The notes below the pieces were generated by a model. It ran no database searches, had not been told where the DNA came from, and was given only the letters and a program-made list of their open reading frames with translations. This document shows, piece after piece, positions 41,246 through 49,178 of a stretch of DNA of 51,242 nucleotides. The position numbers and the translations under genes are program-made. Position 1 is the stretch's first letter. Every line of letters starts with the position of its first letter. Source of the DNA: Phycisphaerae bacterium (GTDB lineage: Bacteria > Planctomycetota > Phycisphaerae > UBA1845 > PWPN01). Where the stretch lies: assembly GCA_012719955.1 (NCBI GenBank), contig JAAXZI010000149.1, positions 1-51,242 on the forward strand, read 5' to 3'.

Positions 41246-42823
41246 ATGGAGCGTTTCACAAAAATCCTTCTGGGGGTTTGGCGAGAGCTTTGCCGGCACA
41301 TTGAGATTCTCGAATCGATCGACCACGTTGCGCACCTGTTGAGACAGCACCTGCCGCTGGGCGCGATTCTGGTCCGCAGTTTTTCGCTCCGGCCGGCGGC
41401 GATCGAGACGATTGCGGCCAGTCTGGGCGAGCTGGAAATCCCCCTCGAGCCTCACCGCCAGGAGCTGATCCCCGTCGAGGTGGACAGCTTTGTCGCCTTC
41501 TGTTGCGAAGGCAAGGTGCTGCATGCCTCCGCCGCCGAGCTGCGCAAGCGGTTGGCCGATGCCATTCCTGTCGGCGTTGACGGCGACCTGCTGGCCGGTC
41601 CGTTGAACTCCACCACGGGGCCCCTGGGGCTGGTGTTGATGGTTGCCCGGCCGGGTTCAACTTTTTCGGAACGTGACCGCGCAGTCGTTCAGATGTTGCT
41701 CGAAGCCTTTGCCGTGGCCATCGAAAATGATCGGCGCATTCATGAGGTGACGCGCCTCCGGGAGGCCGCGGAGGCCGACAAGACGGCCCTGCTCGCCAAG
41801 CTGGGACGCCGGGATATTAACGACTACATCGTGGGGGCGGAGAGTGGTCTGAAGCCGGTCATGGAACGAGTCGAGCAGGTCGCGCCGTCCGACGTGCCGG
41901 TCCTGATCTTCGGCGAAACCGGCTCCGGGAAGGAAGTCATCGCCCGGGCCATCCATACCCGTTCCCGCCGGGCCTCGGGGCCTTTCCTGCGGGTCAATTG
42001 CGGGGCCATTCCCTCGGAATTGATCGACTCCGAGCTCTTTGGTCATGAGCGCGGAAGTTTCACCGGTGCCGTCAATCTGCGAAAAGGCTGGTTTGAACGG
42101 GCCGATGGCGGGACGCTTTTCCTCGACGAGATCGGCGAACTTCCCCCACCTGCCCAGGTCCGGCTGCTGCGCATCCTCCAGGATGGCACCTACGAGCGGG
42201 TAGGGGGGCAGCATCAGCTCAAGGTGGACGTGCGCATCGTGGCCGCCACCCACCGCGACCTTCACAGCATGACGCTCGATGGCCGGTTCCGCCAGGACCT
42301 CTGGTACCGCATCGCGGTGTTTCCCATTCATCTACCCTCGCTCCGCGAGAGGCCCGAGGACATTCCGGCCCTGGCCGCGCATTTCGCGCTGCGCGCCTGC
42401 CGGCGGTTCGGCTTTCCTCCGCTGGCCCCAACCGCGGAACATCTTCGCCTGCTCGTGGCCTATCCCTGGCCGGGCAACGTGCGCGAACTGGCCGCAGTCA
42501 TGGACCGGGCGGCCATTCTGGGCGATGGCCAGCGCCTGGACATCGCCAAAGCGCTGGGCGTGGCCCCGCCGCCCCTGGCCACCCGGACGGAACCACCAAA
42601 TGCCTCTACGTCGCCGCTTCCACCCAGGACGGAAAACATCGAGCCGCTGAATACCGTGATGGCCCGGCACATCGAGGCCGCTCTGGCCGCGACTCATGGA
42701 CGCGTCGAAGGGCCGCGGGGCGCCGCCCGCCTGCTCGGTATCAACCCGCACACGCTCCGCGCGCGCATGCGAAAACTCCAGATAAACTGGAAGAGATTTC
42801 GGCCCGTAGATTTTGAAATCTGA
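41246..42823 (+). CDS. Sigma-54-dependent transcriptional activator with GAF-like domain
   Basis: A 525-residue enhancer-binding protein. Residues about 15-175 look like a GAF-type sensor domain. The AAA+ domain (about 200-430) has Walker A GETGSGKE (223-230), the sigma-54 contact loop GSFTGA (270-275, a variant of GAFTGA), Walker B GGTLFLDEIGELPPPAQVRL and the arginine-containing FRQDLWYRIAVFPIHLPSLR. A linker and a Fis-type helix-turn-helix (GAARLLGINPHTLRARMRKL) end the protein. It would bind upstream DNA and drive open-complex formation by sigma-54. Its position opposite the sulfate operon, which has a sigma-54 promoter, makes that operon the likely target. A YeiH-type gene follows after 45 bases. 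Confidence 0.93.
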   Translation: MERFTKILLGVWRELCRHIEILESIDHVAHLLRQHLPLGAILVRSFSLRPAAIETIAASLGELEIPLEPHRQELIPVEVDSFVAFCCEGKVLHASAAELRKRLADAIPVGVDGDLLAGPLNSTTGPLGLVLMVARPGSTFSERDRAVVQMLLEAFAVAIENDRRIHEVTRLREAAEADKTALLAKLGRRDINDYIVGAESGLKPVMERVEQVAPSDVPVLIFGETGSGKEVIARAIHTRSRRASGPFLRVNCGAIPSELIDSELFGHERGSFTGAVNLRKGWFERADGGTLFLDEIGELPPPAQVRLLRILQDGTYERVGGQHQLKVDVRIVAATHRDLHSMTLDGRFRQDLWYRIAVFPIHLPSLRERPEDIPALAAHFALRACRRFGFPPLAPTAEHLRLLVAYPWPGNVRELAAVMDRAAILGDGQRLDIAKALGVAPPPLATRTEPPNASTSPLPPRTENIEPLNTVMARHIEAALAATHGRVEGPRGAARLLGINPHTLRARMRKLQINWKRFRPVDFEI

Positions 42824-42868
42824 TGTGTATAATGCGACCTCCTCGGAGTCGTCGTGGAGGTCAATCGA

Positions 42869-44308
42869 ATGGCGGAACAAACGCGGAAACTGAACGAAGA
42901 CTGGCTGGCCGTCTGGATCGGACTGGCTATTGTCGGCCTGTCTTTTCTGCATTTTGCGGGCGTGGAGACTTACGGCTGGGCGGCCAAGACCAGCGTCTGG
43001 ACCTCCATCGAACAGATCATCGCGCCCGTATCCAAGGCCTACGCCGGCCTGCCCGCGATGGTCTCCCTGTTGCTCACTTACCTCTTTCTGCTGGTAGTGA
43101 TGACCGTGGGGGCTTGGCTGCTGGGCGCGCCGTTGCGGCGGTTTGTGATCAGCTTCACGGTTATCTTCGCCATCGCGTATGCATGTTGGGCGCTGGGGCA
43201 TTACGCCTACATCGCCGCCACCCGCGATAAGCTCGATGCCCTCAACATCGGCTGGTCGCTGAACCTGACCGGGGAGGCCGGCTACATCCTGGCCCTGCTG
43301 GCCGGACTGGCAGTGGCCAACTTCTTTCCTCGCCTTACGCTTGCCTTGCAGCCCGCGCTGCGTCCCGAATGGTACGTCAAGACCGCCATCGTGATCCTGG
43401 GCGCCGGCGTCGGCGTAAAGAGCGCGGCCAACCTGTTGCTGGCCCGCGATGTGGTTTTCCGCGGCCTGTGCGCCATCATCGAGGCCTACCTGATCTACTG
43501 GCCCATTGTTTATTTCATCAGTCGGCGGTATTTCCGCTTCAGCCGCGAGTGGGCTGCGCCCCTGGCCTCGGGCATCTCCATCTGCGGCGTCTCCGCGGCC
43601 ATCGCCACCGGTGCCGCCATCCGTACCCGTCCGATCGTGCCCATCATGGTCTCGTCCCTGGTGGTGATTTTTGCCGTGGTCGAATTGCTGTTGCTGCCCT
43701 TCGTGGCCCAGCAGTTTCTCTATCATGAGCCAATGGTGGCCGGTGCCTGGATGGGGCTGGCAGTCAAGACCGATGGGGCGGCCGTGGCCAGCGGCGCTGT
43801 GACTGACGCCCTGATCCGGGCCAAGGCCCTGGGGGCGGCCGGCGTGCAGTATGCCCCCGACTGGATCGCCAACACGACCACTACCGTCAAGATGTTCATT
43901 GACGTGTTCATCGGCATCTGGGCTTTCATTCTGGCCCTGGTGTGGACCAGCGCGATCGAGCGGCGTCCCGGCGAGCGCGTCCGCGTGGCGGAGATCTGGC
44001 ATCGGTTCCCCAAGTTCGTGCTTGGATATGCCGTTGCCTTCGGCCTGCTCCTGTGGGTGGCCACCCGCTCGGATGCCGCCCGGGCCGTGGCCAAATCCAT
44101 GACCTCCGGCACTGACGTGTTCCGACAGCTCTTTTTCGTGCTGACTTTCTTCGCCATCGGCACCGCGTCCAACTTCCGCAAGCTGCGCGAAGAGGGCATG
44201 GGCAAGCTGCTGGCCGTCTACCTGCTGTGCCTGTTCGGATTCATCATCTGGGTCGGCCTGGTGGTGTCGTTCATCTTCTTCCACGGTGTCAAGCCGCCCA
44301 CGGTGTAG
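42869..44308 (+). CDS. YeiH family putative sulfate exporter
   Basis: A 479-residue membrane protein with about 12 hydrophobic segments. GEAGYILALLAGLAVANFFP, YVKTAIVILGAGVGVKSAAN, ASGISICGVSAAIATGAAIR, AGAWMGLAVKTDGAAVASGA and the C-terminal FFVLTFFAIGTASNFRKLRE match the YeiH/UPF0324 (conserved hypothetical 698) family, annotated as putative sulfate exporters. It is larger than typical YeiH (about 350 residues), with extra N-terminal membrane segments. ATG 42869 has GTGGAGG at eight bases; a GTG at 42854 would overlap that site. It lies 45 bases after the sigma-54 activator, and a 53-residue membrane peptide gene follows. Sulfate is an inference from family and context. Confidence 0.82.
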   Translation: MAEQTRKLNEDWLAVWIGLAIVGLSFLHFAGVETYGWAAKTSVWTSIEQIIAPVSKAYAGLPAMVSLLLTYLFLLVVMTVGAWLLGAPLRRFVISFTVIFAIAYACWALGHYAYIAATRDKLDALNIGWSLNLTGEAGYILALLAGLAVANFFPRLTLALQPALRPEWYVKTAIVILGAGVGVKSAANLLLARDVVFRGLCAIIEAYLIYWPIVYFISRRYFRFSREWAAPLASGISICGVSAAIATGAAIRTRPIVPIMVSSLVVIFAVVELLLLPFVAQQFLYHEPMVAGAWMGLAVKTDGAAVASGAVTDALIRAKALGAAGVQYAPDWIANTTTTVKMFIDVFIGIWAFILALVWTSAIERRPGERVRVAEIWHRFPKFVLGYAVAFGLLLWVATRSDAARAVAKSMTSGTDVFRQLFFVLTFFAIGTASNFRKLREEGMGKLLAVYLLCLFGFIIWVGLVVSFIFFHGVKPPTV

Positions 44309-44392
44309 GTGCTGACAGGGGGGTGCCTCCTGAACTGTGCAGAGGTGGAATGCCCGCGTTTTTGCAGGGAGCCTTATTCGAGGGAGTAAGCA

Positions 44393-44554
44393 ATGCCTGA
44401 AGATCCCAAGCTCGTCGACGAGCTTCAGAAAATGGAATATGAGCCGCTGAATTCGGCCGAGAAGGTGTTGATCCTCACCAGCCTGGGGCTGGGCCTGGGG
44501 CTGCTGGTCGTTTTCGTGATCCTGACCAGGCTCTGGCCGGCATTGCACTCGTAA
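44393..44554 (+). CDS. 53-residue single-pass membrane peptide
   Basis: A short reading frame that begins at ATG 44393 after AGGGAG and ends at TAA 44552-44554. The first 23 residues are acidic and soluble (MPEDPKLVDELQKMEYEPLN), followed by one Leu/Gly/Val-rich membrane helix (about 25-47, VLILTSLGLGLGLLVVFVIL) and a short basic-aromatic end TRLWPALHS. Codon use is like that of neighbouring genes. It lies 84 bases after the YeiH-type gene, probably on the same transcript, and could be a small accessory subunit. I recognise no family. Confidence 0.65.
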   Translation: MPEDPKLVDELQKMEYEPLNSAEKVLILTSLGLGLGLLVVFVILTRLWPALHS

Positions 44555-44604
44555 TGACCGGGTGCGCGAGGGTGAGACGGCAAGAGCACGATTTGTGTGC
44601 TGCG

Positions 44605-44633
44605 GCCTGTGTGCCACGGCTCTTGAGCCGTGC
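44605..44633 (-). repeat. Repeat family C, inverted copy
   Basis: The reverse complement of the 29-base element at 21984-22012, identical at every position. It lies between the small membrane peptide and the TIM-barrel gene. Confidence 0.8.
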
Positions 44634-44795
44634 CGGAACGACTCTTGGTGGTCGCACCCTCGTCGCGTTGTGAATCATGTCGAAAAGCCCATTGGCATAT
44701 CCGCCCGAGCGCAGTTACATTGGCAGTCGATACGCCGGCCGTGCGGACGGCCGGACGGCCGCTGTGCAGCCATCTACGACAGGAGCCCATGCACC

Positions 44796-45629
44796 ATGCC
44801 AACCCTGAGCGCCTTTGCCGATGAAATCAGTCCCGATCCCCAGGCCCAGATGGACGCGCTGGCTGAAAATGGCATCCGCTACATCGAGCTGCGCGGAGCC
44901 TTTGGTCTGAACGTGATGAAGTTCACGCGACAGCACCTGCAGGATCTCAAACGCCAGTTTGGCGACCGTGGATTCGGCGTGTCCTGCATCGCTTCGCCCA
45001 TCGGAAAGGTGCGGATCGATGAGGACTACCGCGCCCATTTCGACGACTTCAAACGGGCCGTCGAGATCGCCGAGTTCTTCGACGCCCGATACATCCGCAT
45101 CTTCAGCTACTATCCGCCGGTCGGAGAAGACATCGGCAACTACCGCGGCGAAGTCATCGCCCGTCTCGCTGAGAAGGTGGACTACATCGCTGACCACCCC
45201 GTGACCCTCGTGCTGGAGAACGAGTCGAACCTCTTCGGCGCCTATCCCGAGCGCTGCGTCTATCTCATGGCCGCATTGTCCTCGCCCAAGCTGGTGGCGG
45301 CCTTCGATCCGGCCAACTTCGTGAACATGAACGTCCAGGACGTGTACAACACCTGCTGGCTGCCCCTGCGGAAGTACGTCGGCTACTTCCATATCAAGGA
45401 CTTCAAGTACGGCGAGAAGGAGCACGCGGTGCCGGCCGGTACCGGCGACGGGCATATCCCCGAGATCCTGCGCGATGCCGCCGCCGACGGCTACGACGGC
45501 TTCCTGGCCCTCGAACCGCATCTGGCCAAGGCCGAACATTCCACCGGCCAGACCGGTCCGGAACTCTTCAAAATCGCCGCCGATGCCCTGAAGAAAATAT
45601 GCGCGGACGTGGGCTGGAGCATTCGATGA
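44796..45629 (+). CDS. Sugar phosphate isomerase/epimerase (TIM barrel)
   Basis: A 277-residue xylose-isomerase-like TIM-barrel protein. It begins TLSAFADEISPDPQAQMDAL, continues NGIRYIELRGAFGLNVMKF, and has the metal-ligand pattern of this superfamily: Glu in TLVLENESNLFGAYPE, Asp/Asn in VAAFDPANFVNMN, His in VGYFHIKDFKYG, and Glu in GFLALEPHL. Family members interconvert keto- and aldo-sugars or inositol derivatives; the substrate is open. The ATG at 44796 is ten bases after AGGAG; another ATG seven bases upstream is out of frame and opens only a very short frame. Repeat family C lies upstream. Confidence 0.88.
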   Translation: MPTLSAFADEISPDPQAQMDALAENGIRYIELRGAFGLNVMKFTRQHLQDLKRQFGDRGFGVSCIASPIGKVRIDEDYRAHFDDFKRAVEIAEFFDARYIRIFSYYPPVGEDIGNYRGEVIARLAEKVDYIADHPVTLVLENESNLFGAYPERCVYLMAALSSPKLVAAFDPANFVNMNVQDVYNTCWLPLRKYVGYFHIKDFKYGEKEHAVPAGTGDGHIPEILRDAAADGYDGFLALEPHLAKAEHSTGQTGPELFKIAADALKKICADVGWSIR

Positions 45630-45781
45630 TCCGGCCACGTTGCCGATGGGCAACAGCGGCCTAACCACGGATCCCTGCGCGACTTATCGCTCGTTGGGGG
45701 GCTGCCGGGCACAATGCCTCTGTTGATCTGACGCAACATACGGCTGCCCGGCCGGTCGGCCCTGGGGCCGATGGTGTGGTT

Positions 45782-45810
45782 TCTAAGTGATTCTGTGTCA
45801 GCCACTTAGA
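45782..45810. promoter_or_regulatory. Inverted repeat upstream of the PilZ gene
   Basis: TCTAAGTG (45782-45789) and CACTTAGA (45803-45810) are perfect complements 13 bases apart, about 95 bases before the PilZ start. It could be an operator or a terminator for the preceding gene; no T-run follows. Confidence 0.4.
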
Positions 45811-45905
45811 GGCTGTCGGGATGCGGTTCTGAAGTTTGGTTGCGTCGTTGGTACTGATCTTGCGTTGATAGAGGCGAGTGAGAGCAGGAAGCAGAGCTCG
45901 GAAGA

Positions 45906-46256
45906 ATGGATATCGACCGTCGTCAACATCGCCGTCTACCCATCTGTCTGCCGTTGGAATGCCAGCCCCTCAATTCGGAGGCGGGGGGGCTGCTGCGCTC
46001 CACGACCCGCAACATCAGCACCGGCGGGCTCTATTTCGAGGTGGATGTGCCCGAGGATGTCGCCCGACCGGAAGTGAACTCGCTGATCGCCGTGGAGCTA
46101 ACCGTTCCACCAGGGGAAGGGCATTTCCCTTATGAGGGTCGCGTCCGAAGCGTGGCCGAAGTTCTGCGCTACGAACGGCTGGATGGCCCCGAAACCTCGT
46201 CCCGCCGTTTCGGAGTGGCTGCGCGGTTCAGAGAACCGTTGAAACTCGCGTTCTGA
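45906..46256 (+). CDS. PilZ domain c-di-GMP receptor
   Basis: A 116-residue single-domain protein. The RxxxR motif is in DRRQHRRLPICLPLEC at the N-terminus and the second motif, NxSxxG, in TRNISTGGLYFEV, about 20 residues on. The rest fits the PilZ beta-barrel (IAVELTVPPGE, FPYEGRVRSVAEV, RRFGVAARFREPL). It would bind c-di-GMP, for which the window also encodes a synthase (20173-21684), and pass the signal to an unknown partner. GGAAG lies directly before the ATG. The gene is followed by an ECF sigma gene 85 bases on. Confidence 0.9.
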   Translation: MDIDRRQHRRLPICLPLECQPLNSEAGGLLRSTTRNISTGGLYFEVDVPEDVARPEVNSLIAVELTVPPGEGHFPYEGRVRSVAEVLRYERLDGPETSSRRFGVAARFREPLKLAF

Positions 46257-46341
46257 CCTCGGAATGACTCTTCACACCCAGGGCAACCCCCGAATACCGA
46301 AAAGCGATTGAAAATCTGATACTCTTTCGCCGCCGATCAGG

Positions 46342-46938
46342 TTGCGCCTGGGCTTTCCCGGCGTCTGGAGGGGCGAATCGCTGAAACGGCATGGGAGAGT
46401 TGCCATCGGACATGACAGCAAAGTTATTTCCCTGCTGAATTCCCACGGTGAGCGGCTGTACCGCCTCCTGGTGCGGCTTTGCCTGCGCGAGGACGTGGCG
46501 GAGGATCTACTCCAGGATCTGGCGGTGAAGCTCTCGCAGGCGAGCAGCTTTGCGGCCGCACAGGATCCCTATGCCTACGCTCGCAAGGCCGCCGTAAACC
46601 TTGCCTTCAGTTGGATTCGCAGCCGCCAGCGTGAACGGGAACGGACCATGTGGCTCAGCGCGCATTCGACCGATGAACCGCCCCCGTGGATGAAGTTGGT
46701 GAACGCGGAGGACATTCGGCGGGTGCTTGAGCACATGGAAAGTCTGGGTGACCGGGACCGGTTGATACTGGCCATGCGTTACTTTGAAGAGGCCGAATAC
46801 GAGGAGATTGCCCAGGTGATCGGAAGCACGGACCACCAGGCCCGCGCCCTGTGCCACAAGGCGATTGAGCGTCTTCGGAAGGCCATGGTCGAGCCTGATC
46901 CCAGCGTATTGGAGCCGCGAACGGAGGTGGAGCCATGA
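46342..46938 (+). CDS. ECF-family RNA polymerase sigma factor
   Basis: A 198-residue sigma-70-like protein. Region 2 is visible in LLNSHGERLYRLLVRLCLRE, DVAEDLLQDLAVKLSQASSF and PYAYARKAAVNLAFSWIRSR, and region 4 in VLEHMESLGDRDRLILAMRY, EEIAQVIGSTDHQARALCHK and AIERLRKAM. The start is uncertain: no ATG is in frame before region 2. TTG 46342 lacks a good ribosome-binding site, while CTG 46381 has GGAGGGG seven bases upstream. The four-base ATGA overlap with the next gene implies coupled translation, the usual sigma/anti-sigma layout. Confidence 0.85.
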   Translation: MRLGFPGVWRGESLKRHGRVAIGHDSKVISLLNSHGERLYRLLVRLCLREDVAEDLLQDLAVKLSQASSFAAAQDPYAYARKAAVNLAFSWIRSRQRERERTMWLSAHSTDEPPPWMKLVNAEDIRRVLEHMESLGDRDRLILAMRYFEEAEYEEIAQVIGSTDHQARALCHKAIERLRKAMVEPDPSVLEPRTEVEP

Positions 46939-49169
46939 CAGGCAATCTTCCGACCCCGGAGCGGCACGATCCGCTTCAGACACTTCAGAGCGTCGCAAGG
47001 ATTCAGCCGGATCTCCAGGTCGCCCAGCGGGCCGTGCAACGGGCCATGGCCGCGGTTTCACGTCGACCCGAGAAGCATGGATTCCCTCAGTGGAAGGAGA
47101 TCGTCATGCGAGGCAGTCTGGCCGCGGCGATCTTGATCGTCATCGTATCAGTGGGCTGGCTGGCGATCGGCGGGGCGAGCGTCGTCGCTGCGCCGACCTG
47201 GGCCGATATATCCCGGCAGACCAGGGGGATCGACAAGGTCTACATCGACGCCCGAGTCTACAAGGGGGTGGAACTTGTCGAGCGCACCGAGATCTGGATC
47301 AAGTCCCCCGGCATCATCCGCAGCCGCGAGTACGGCATGTTCGAGGGCAAGCTGGTGCCGATGGAATGTGCCATCGCTACGCCGAATGCCGCCGTGCGGT
47401 GGAATGAAAGAACGAAACTGGGTGAACATACCTCCACCAGCAACCGGTACATGATCCAGTCCAACGCCGCCGGGATGATCGAAGCTGTGCTCGGTATTTC
47501 GCTGCTGGCCGACAAACCCCAGCAGGACATACGGATCAACGGCGAACAGGTGGTCTTTGAGCCGGTGGAGTCGAAGCATCCGCAGGAGCCGACGCTGCGC
47601 GGGTTCAAACTTGAGAGCCGGAATCCGGCTGCTCCCCCTTTGCCGCCGCCTTTTGCCTCGCTGGTCTACTGGTTCGCGGAGCAGTCCAACACCCTCCGCC
47701 GTCTGACCATGACGATGGGCGAGGGCGACGAGGCACAGCAATCCGACCTCGTGGTGGATCTCAAACCGGTGGTCCCCGCGGGCTGGTTCGATGTCGCGCT
47801 TCCTACGGATTGCACCGACGTGGCCGCAGGCGTGGCCGCGAGACTGTCGCCCGAAGTGCGGCAGGTGTATGACCAGGTGACGGCCGCAAGAAAGCGTTTC
47901 GGCGACTATCGCGCGGTGATCTGGCGGGACGGCACCGGCGGATGGCCAAGCTTCCGCGAGGCCACGCGTGGCGCCCAGTGGCGGTGTGACAGTATCGACT
48001 GGACCGTGATGGAGAGTGCGATCCATGACGGGAATCGGCAGGGCTATGTCAGGATCAGCCCTACGGACCCCTTCGAGACGCTCTGGACGCGGGTTAACCG
48101 GGCTGACTATGAGCTGACCATGAGTGCCATGACCTGGCAGGGTCAGTTCGCGATCCTGCACTACAAGCTCGACGGGCGCGGCCCGCGCGTCTCCGCACAA
48201 CTCTATGCGGCGATCAAGGACGGCTACGAGAAATTCTTCGCCCCTTCGCTCCGAATGACGGCCTGGCCGGAGTGGATGTGGTGGGAAAACCTCCAGCCTC
48301 ACGGGTGGAACCTGCAGGAGGCACCGCTTCATTGGCGGCTCGGGCCGGAGGATCCTCGCCATCCCGAGCGGGTCGAGGTCATCGGCGAGCGGCAGCAGGG
48401 CTTCCGGAGGCTGATCAGATACACCTTCGACCGCAGCAAAGACTGGTTGTGCATCCGGCAGGAGTGGGCAGTGGGCTCGGGGGAGAAGCTAATCTGGGAG
48501 ACGACGTCATTGGGCCGGGATGCCGACGGGCTTTGGTATCCGAGCAAGGTCACTTTCGGCAACAGCCATTATGAATACGCGGTCGAACGAGGCGCGGCGG
48601 ATGAGGCCTTCTTCGAATATCCCAAGGGGATGCCGCAGCCGACAGATCCTTTTGCCCAGTTCCAGGCCCGCATGGATCAGGCGATAGCGTCCCAGCCGGC
48701 CACACCGGCCACCGCCAGAGGCAAGTATCTCGCGGTTGCGCCGGGGGGATTGCCGCGAGGGTTCGATGACAAGGCTCGGCTGGAGGCCCATGCGGCGATG
48801 GTCGAAAAAATGGTCCATATTTCCCACAAACTCAACGAGCGTGCTCACAGACACAAGTGGGTGTTCCCCGAGGATCTTCAGACTCTGGTCGATGAAGGGT
48901 ATCTCAAGGCGGAAGATCTGCGTAACCCCCTGCACCCGGATGCGGATCCGCCGTTTGGCTACATTCGTCCGGATGCCAGGCTACCCAACAGGCTCGAGCG
49001 CATGGTGCTCTACGAATCTTTCAAGGACTGGCCGGGCGTTGTGACCGTCGTCTTCCAGGACCACTCAGTAGAGTACATCCACGACCGCGCGCAATTCGAC
49101 AGGCTCGTCGAGGAAGCCATACAACCGAGTCCGCCCAGTCGGCCGAATGGCGGTTGCTCAGCGCCCTGA
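46935..49169 (+). CDS. Putative anti-sigma membrane protein with long sensor region
   Basis: A 744-residue single-pass protein. A short cytoplasmic part (1-55, with LQVAQRAVQRAMAAVSRRPE) precedes one membrane helix (about 58-80). The large outer part starts TWADISRQTRGIDKVYIDAR and is built of LolA/outer-membrane-lipoprotein-sorting-like beta segments (ELVERTEIWIKSPGIIRSRE, DIRINGEQVVFEP), followed by a second, apparently related region (from about 300). The last 110 residues (KMVHISHKLNERAHRHKW, FPEDLQTLVDEGYLKAEDL, VTVVFQDHSVEYIHDRAQF) resemble the C-terminal end of PVC type II pseudopilin-like proteins. The overlap with the sigma gene suggests it is its regulator, but no zinc-binding anti-sigma motif is visible. 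Confidence 0.65.
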   Translation: MTGNLPTPERHDPLQTLQSVARIQPDLQVAQRAVQRAMAAVSRRPEKHGFPQWKEIVMRGSLAAAILIVIVSVGWLAIGGASVVAAPTWADISRQTRGIDKVYIDARVYKGVELVERTEIWIKSPGIIRSREYGMFEGKLVPMECAIATPNAAVRWNERTKLGEHTSTSNRYMIQSNAAGMIEAVLGISLLADKPQQDIRINGEQVVFEPVESKHPQEPTLRGFKLESRNPAAPPLPPPFASLVYWFAEQSNTLRRLTMTMGEGDEAQQSDLVVDLKPVVPAGWFDVALPTDCTDVAAGVAARLSPEVRQVYDQVTAARKRFGDYRAVIWRDGTGGWPSFREATRGAQWRCDSIDWTVMESAIHDGNRQGYVRISPTDPFETLWTRVNRADYELTMSAMTWQGQFAILHYKLDGRGPRVSAQLYAAIKDGYEKFFAPSLRMTAWPEWMWWENLQPHGWNLQEAPLHWRLGPEDPRHPERVEVIGERQQGFRRLIRYTFDRSKDWLCIRQEWAVGSGEKLIWETTSLGRDADGLWYPSKVTFGNSHYEYAVERGAADEAFFEYPKGMPQPTDPFAQFQARMDQAIASQPATPATARGKYLAVAPGGLPRGFDDKARLEAHAAMVEKMVHISHKLNERAHRHKWVFPEDLQTLVDEGYLKAEDLRNPLHPDADPPFGYIRPDARLPNRLERMVLYESFKDWPGVVTVVFQDHSVEYIHDRAQFDRLVEEAIQPSPPSRPNGGCSAP

Positions 49170-49178
49170 GGGGGGCTC

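Noticed and set aside
42828..42833. TATAAT just before the YeiH-type gene
   Set aside because: No -35 element lies at 16-18 bases (TTGAAA is only nine bases away), and it overlaps the region of the activator stop codon.
42332..44617. A 761-codon open frame antisense to the activator and exporter genes
   Set aside because: It mirrors two well-supported genes, has low-complexity His/Gln/Asp/Gly-rich composition and no recognisable domain; long antisense frames are expected at this GC content.
44731..44765. CGGCCG-rich stretch resembling repeat family B
   Set aside because: Only the GGCCG core is shared; the GGTACGGAGCCC part of the unit is missing.
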